Source: Acidisoma silvae
GTDB taxonomy: Bacteria; Pseudomonadota; Alphaproteobacteria; Acetobacterales; Acetobacteraceae
DNA: 47,947 nt
Assembly (NCBI RefSeq): GCF_020618775.1
Contig: NZ_JAESVB010000024.1
Span: forward strand, 1-47,947
Reading direction: 5' to 3'
In this document: positions 45,580 through 47,947 of the stretch, one piece after another
Layout of the letters: every line of letters begins with the position of its first letter
How positions within the stretch are numbered: the first letter of the stretch is position 1
Made by a program: the position numbers and the translations under genes
Notes under the pieces: model-generated
Database searches by the model: none
The model's input: the letters and a program-made list of their open reading frames with translations, nothing else
What the model was told of the DNA's origin: nothing

Positions 45580-46434
45580 TTAAGCCTTGGGAAAATCCGC
45601 CGCCAAGGCAGTGTCTTTCTCGCCTTGGATTTCATCCAGCCGAGCCTTGAGTTGCTTCGTGACGTTCTCAAAGCCAATGGCGCCGAGCACGAGATGGCGC
45701 GGCGGATTGGCTTGCTGAGTCAGGCGAATCATAATGTCGCTCGCACGGCCCGGGTCACCGGCCTGGGTGCCGCTGATATCCTTTATGCCGCTCATCCGCT
45801 CGCCTGCGGTCTTTGCATAGTCAGTGATTTTGGTGATGGTCTGACGCAGCGAGCGCCCCGCCCAATCGGTGCGAAAAGGTCCAGGCTCGACGCAGGTGAC
45901 GTGAATCCCCAGCGGCTTTACTTCGGCCAGAAGAGAGTCGGACCAGCCTTCGATCGCGTGTTTGGAGGCCGCGTAATAGCCGGAGCCGGGGAACCCCATA
46001 AGGCCTGCGACTGAGGTGACATTAATGATATGGCCGCTGTGCTGCGCGCGCATCATGGGCAGAACTGCACGGGTCAAGGCAAATAGCCCGAAGACATTTG
46101 TGTCGAACTGAGCGCGTATTTCCGCGTCATCACCCTCTTCGACGGAGCTTTGATAGCCGTAGCCGGCATTGTTCACCAAGACGTCAATGCGGCCGAATTG
46201 AGACTTTGCGCGGGAGATCACGGTATCAATATCGGCCGCTTTCGTGATGTCGAGCGCCAGCGCGAGCACAAATGATTTGTCATAACCAGCCGAGATAAGG
46301 TCGGCAATCTGATCCGTGTTGCGCGCCGTGACGATGACGCGCCATCCCTTTTTGATAACCCGTAACGCCAATTCCCGGCCGAAACCGGTTGAGCAACCGG
46401 TGATAAGCCAAACTGGGCTTTGTGCTTCTGCCAT
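45580..46434 (-). CDS. Short-chain dehydrogenase/reductase
   Basis: The 284-residue classical SDR has the cofactor motif TGCSTGFG (residues about 14-21), the NNAGYG motif, a Ser in the SVAG region, and the catalytic YYAASK (Tyr-x3-Lys). It uses NAD(P)H, with the Arg after the second strand (VTARNTDQI) favouring NADP. The ATG at 46434 follows GGAGATG. It is the first gene of a two-gene operon with the aldo-keto reductase and is divergent from a LysR regulator. Confidence 0.9.
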   Translation of the reverse strand: MAEAQSPVWLITGCSTGFGRELALRVIKKGWRVIVTARNTDQIADLISAGYDKSFVLALALDITKAADIDTVISRAKSQFGRIDVLVNNAGYGYQSSVEEGDDAEIRAQFDTNVFGLFALTRAVLPMMRAQHSGHIINVTSVAGLMGFPGSGYYAASKHAIEGWSDSLLAEVKPLGIHVTCVEPGPFRTDWAGRSLRQTITKITDYAKTAGERMSGIKDISGTQAGDPGRASDIMIRLTQQANPPRHLVLGAIGFENVTKQLKARLDEIQGEKDTALAADFPKA

Positions 46435-46544
46435 GAGACATCTCCGTTTCTTTGGAGGGAAGGGGCACAGGAACGTCCCCAAGCCTGCCGGAACCAATCT
46501 ATCGCTTACTCGTCTATTATATTAGTAGGGCAATCATGCATGCG

Positions 46545-46565
46545 TTTATGGTAAAATATCATAAA
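46545..46565. promoter_or_regulatory. Palindrome in divergent SDR/LysR promoter region
   Basis: TTTATG (46545-46550) and CATAAA (46560-46565) are perfect inverted 6-bp arms with an AT-rich 9-base spacer, T-N(x)-A type, 15 bases before the LysR start. It is a likely LysR operator and autoregulation site. Confidence 0.5.
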
Positions 46566-46579
46566 TTGGAATTGTGGTC

Positions 46580-47497
46580 ATGACCCGCGAGGATCTGGGG
46601 GATATTCTTAACCTAGTCGCGATTGTGGAGGCTGGCAGCTTTACCAAGGCTGCGGCCAAGCTCGGCGTCTCTCAGTCCACGCTCAGCCACAGCATGCGCA
46701 GGCTGGAGCAGCGTCTGGGCATTCTGCTTCTGTCGCGAACGACGCGCAGCGTGGCGCCAACACCCGCCGGCGAGCGGCTCATGGAGATCGTGCGCCCCGC
46801 CTTCACGGACATCGCGGCGCGGTTGGCAGATGTGCGGGCATCGCGGGAAAAGCCGGCCGGGACCATCCGGATTACCGCTTCGGAACATGCAGCTCATACG
46901 CTGCTGCTACCCGCGATTGCGCCCTTCGTCGCTGAATATCCCGATATCAACGTGGAACTGGTCATCGATTCCCAACTGACGGATATCGTTGCCGAGCGCT
47001 TCGACGCCGGTGTCAGACTTGGCGAGTTGCTGGCGAAGGACATGATCGCCATTAAAATCGGTCCCGCGCTCAAGATGGCGGCAATTGCTTCGCCCACCTA
47101 TTTCGAACAACATTCCATACCGCTATCGCCGCGCGAATTGGCTGGGCAATCCTGTATCAATCTGCGCATGAGCGCCGGGTCACTCTATGCCTGGGAATTC
47201 TCGAAGGCCGGGCAGCGGCTTCGGGTGCGAGTGGGTGGTAATATCGTGCTCAATCGCGTACCGTTGATCTTGAACGCGGCACTGGAAGGCTGCGGCATTG
47301 CCTTTGTGTTTGAGGATCAGGTGCAGGCCCATCTTCAAGACGGCAGCCTGATTCGGATTTTGGAAGACTGGTGCGAGCCATTCGACGGCTACCATCTCTA
47401 CTATCCCAACCAGGGCCAGCCGTCCTTGGCATTTTCGCTCTTCGTCGATGCACTTAGACAGTCGGGCGAAGAGAAGGCTGTCGACATTACCTGGTGA
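46580..47497 (+). CDS. LysR-type regulator of SDR/aldo-keto reductase operon
   Basis: The 305-residue LTTR of the CrgA/AaeR-like group has a winged HTH at the N-terminus (LNLVAIVEAGSFTKAAAKLG, VSQSTLSHSMRRLEQRLGIL, LLSRTTRSVAPTPAGERLME) and a substrate-binding domain with GTIRITASEHAAHTLLLPAI. ATG 46580 was chosen over GTG 46574 because GGA sits at suitable spacing. It is divergent from the SDR gene and probably controls the SDR and YajO-like genes in response to a carbonyl compound. Confidence 0.9.
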   Translation: MTREDLGDILNLVAIVEAGSFTKAAAKLGVSQSTLSHSMRRLEQRLGILLLSRTTRSVAPTPAGERLMEIVRPAFTDIAARLADVRASREKPAGTIRITASEHAAHTLLLPAIAPFVAEYPDINVELVIDSQLTDIVAERFDAGVRLGELLAKDMIAIKIGPALKMAAIASPTYFEQHSIPLSPRELAGQSCINLRMSAGSLYAWEFSKAGQRLRVRVGGNIVLNRVPLILNAALEGCGIAFVFEDQVQAHLQDGSLIRILEDWCEPFDGYHLYYPNQGQPSLAFSLFVDALRQSGEEKAVDITW

Positions 47498-47947
47498 TTA
47501 CACTGCTGTCGCCCGCCAGTAAATCTAGCGTTCTTAATAATTTGCAAGTAATTGAAATTGCTGTTTTCAAAAACTGTGCCATTTTGGAGTGACGAGCCAA
47601 ACCGTAAGCGGCGCAAGCGCGAAGGCTCTCAAAGTGACCCGATACCAAGTCTTGAGCAATCCAACCGACAACCATGGGATTGATTGAGGCGCGCAAGCCC
47701 TTAACCGTCATCATCCCTCCCTGGCTGTCAATATTCCTTAAAAGGCTTTTCCTCAAAGTGTGGGGTCATTCTCATTCCGTGCGCAAAAGAGGCCGTCGTT
47801 TCGCGCGCAAGGCGGTGAGAGGCTTTTAATAAAACCTTATTTGCATGTTGCGTACAGCAATCGGACGAACTTGCCAGCTCTGACTCCGAATTGTTCAATC
47901 GCCACGCGTTGCAGAGCTCCGATACCCTGTTGCAGTGCCCACCGTTT
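47498..47947. other. Right-end region with no recognised gene
   Basis: A minus-strand frame of 89 codons (47487-47756) and another running off the right edge have no recognisable motif. No tRNA, repeat or element was identified here. Confidence 0.35.

Noticed and set aside
47487-47756. 89-codon minus-strand frame at the right end
   Set aside because: It overlaps the end of the LysR gene and has no motif that I can name.

Overview
This window reads as a plasmid, or most of one, from an alphaproteobacterium, probably an acetic acid bacterium (Acetobacteraceae). It starts beside an iteron-regulated RepA replication gene and a RepA/RepB-type (ParA/ParB) partition pair with two palindromic parS-like sites. 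It also carries MucR/Ros and HU proteins and two molybdo-flavoprotein aldehyde oxidoreductase clusters; one has the Tat-exported Mo subunit plus triheme cytochrome c layout of the AldFGH aldehyde dehydrogenases of acetic acid bacteria. The host assignment is an inference from gene families; no rRNA or tRNA gene was seen.

Layout. 0.5-4.5 kb: replication and partition (repA with opposed iterons on both sides, terminator, parB, parA, operator-like repeat, two parS-like sites). 5.2-12.5 kb: a decaying accessory zone with a tyrosine recombinase broken by frameshifts, an IS3-family element with a ruined orfB, a nucleotidyltransferase/small-protein pair that is still intact, a TraG/VirD4 start fused to a VirB1-like end, and a long ArdC/Toprim gene carrying three in-frame stops and one frameshift. 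12.7-17.5 kb: mostly intact small housekeeping or regulatory genes (YdjM-type membrane hydrolase, HU, a conserved 70-residue protein, MucR plus a membrane protein, MOSC protein, secreted protein).

17.5-26.5 kb, minus strand: a complete four-gene PaoABCD-like aldehyde oxidase operon, then a three-gene 2Fe-2S/Mo/cytochrome c dehydrogenase operon whose Mo subunit is frameshifted. 26.7-28.0 kb: the 3' part of a chromate transporter gene, cut off by an IS3-derived mini-element, followed by a 198-bp MITE with 23-bp ends and an 8-bp target duplication.

28.1-44.0 kb is the most coherent metabolic block. A minus-strand operon encodes a Tat-exported peptide-binding protein, two permeases, two ATPases, a C69 dipeptidase and two tandem M55 D-aminopeptidase paralogues, with a divergent XRE-cupin regulator. 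It recalls the Bacillus subtilis dpp operon, which also couples an M55 D-aminopeptidase to a Dpp transporter. Next comes a damaged GST gene, then a LysR regulator divergent from an M24 'pita-bread' enzyme with altered active-site residues and a complete polar amino-acid ABC transporter. Together these look like two uptake-plus-hydrolysis modules for unusual peptides or amides. 44.5-47.5 kb: a YajO-like aldo-keto reductase and an SDR, divergent from a LysR regulator with a strong palindrome between them.
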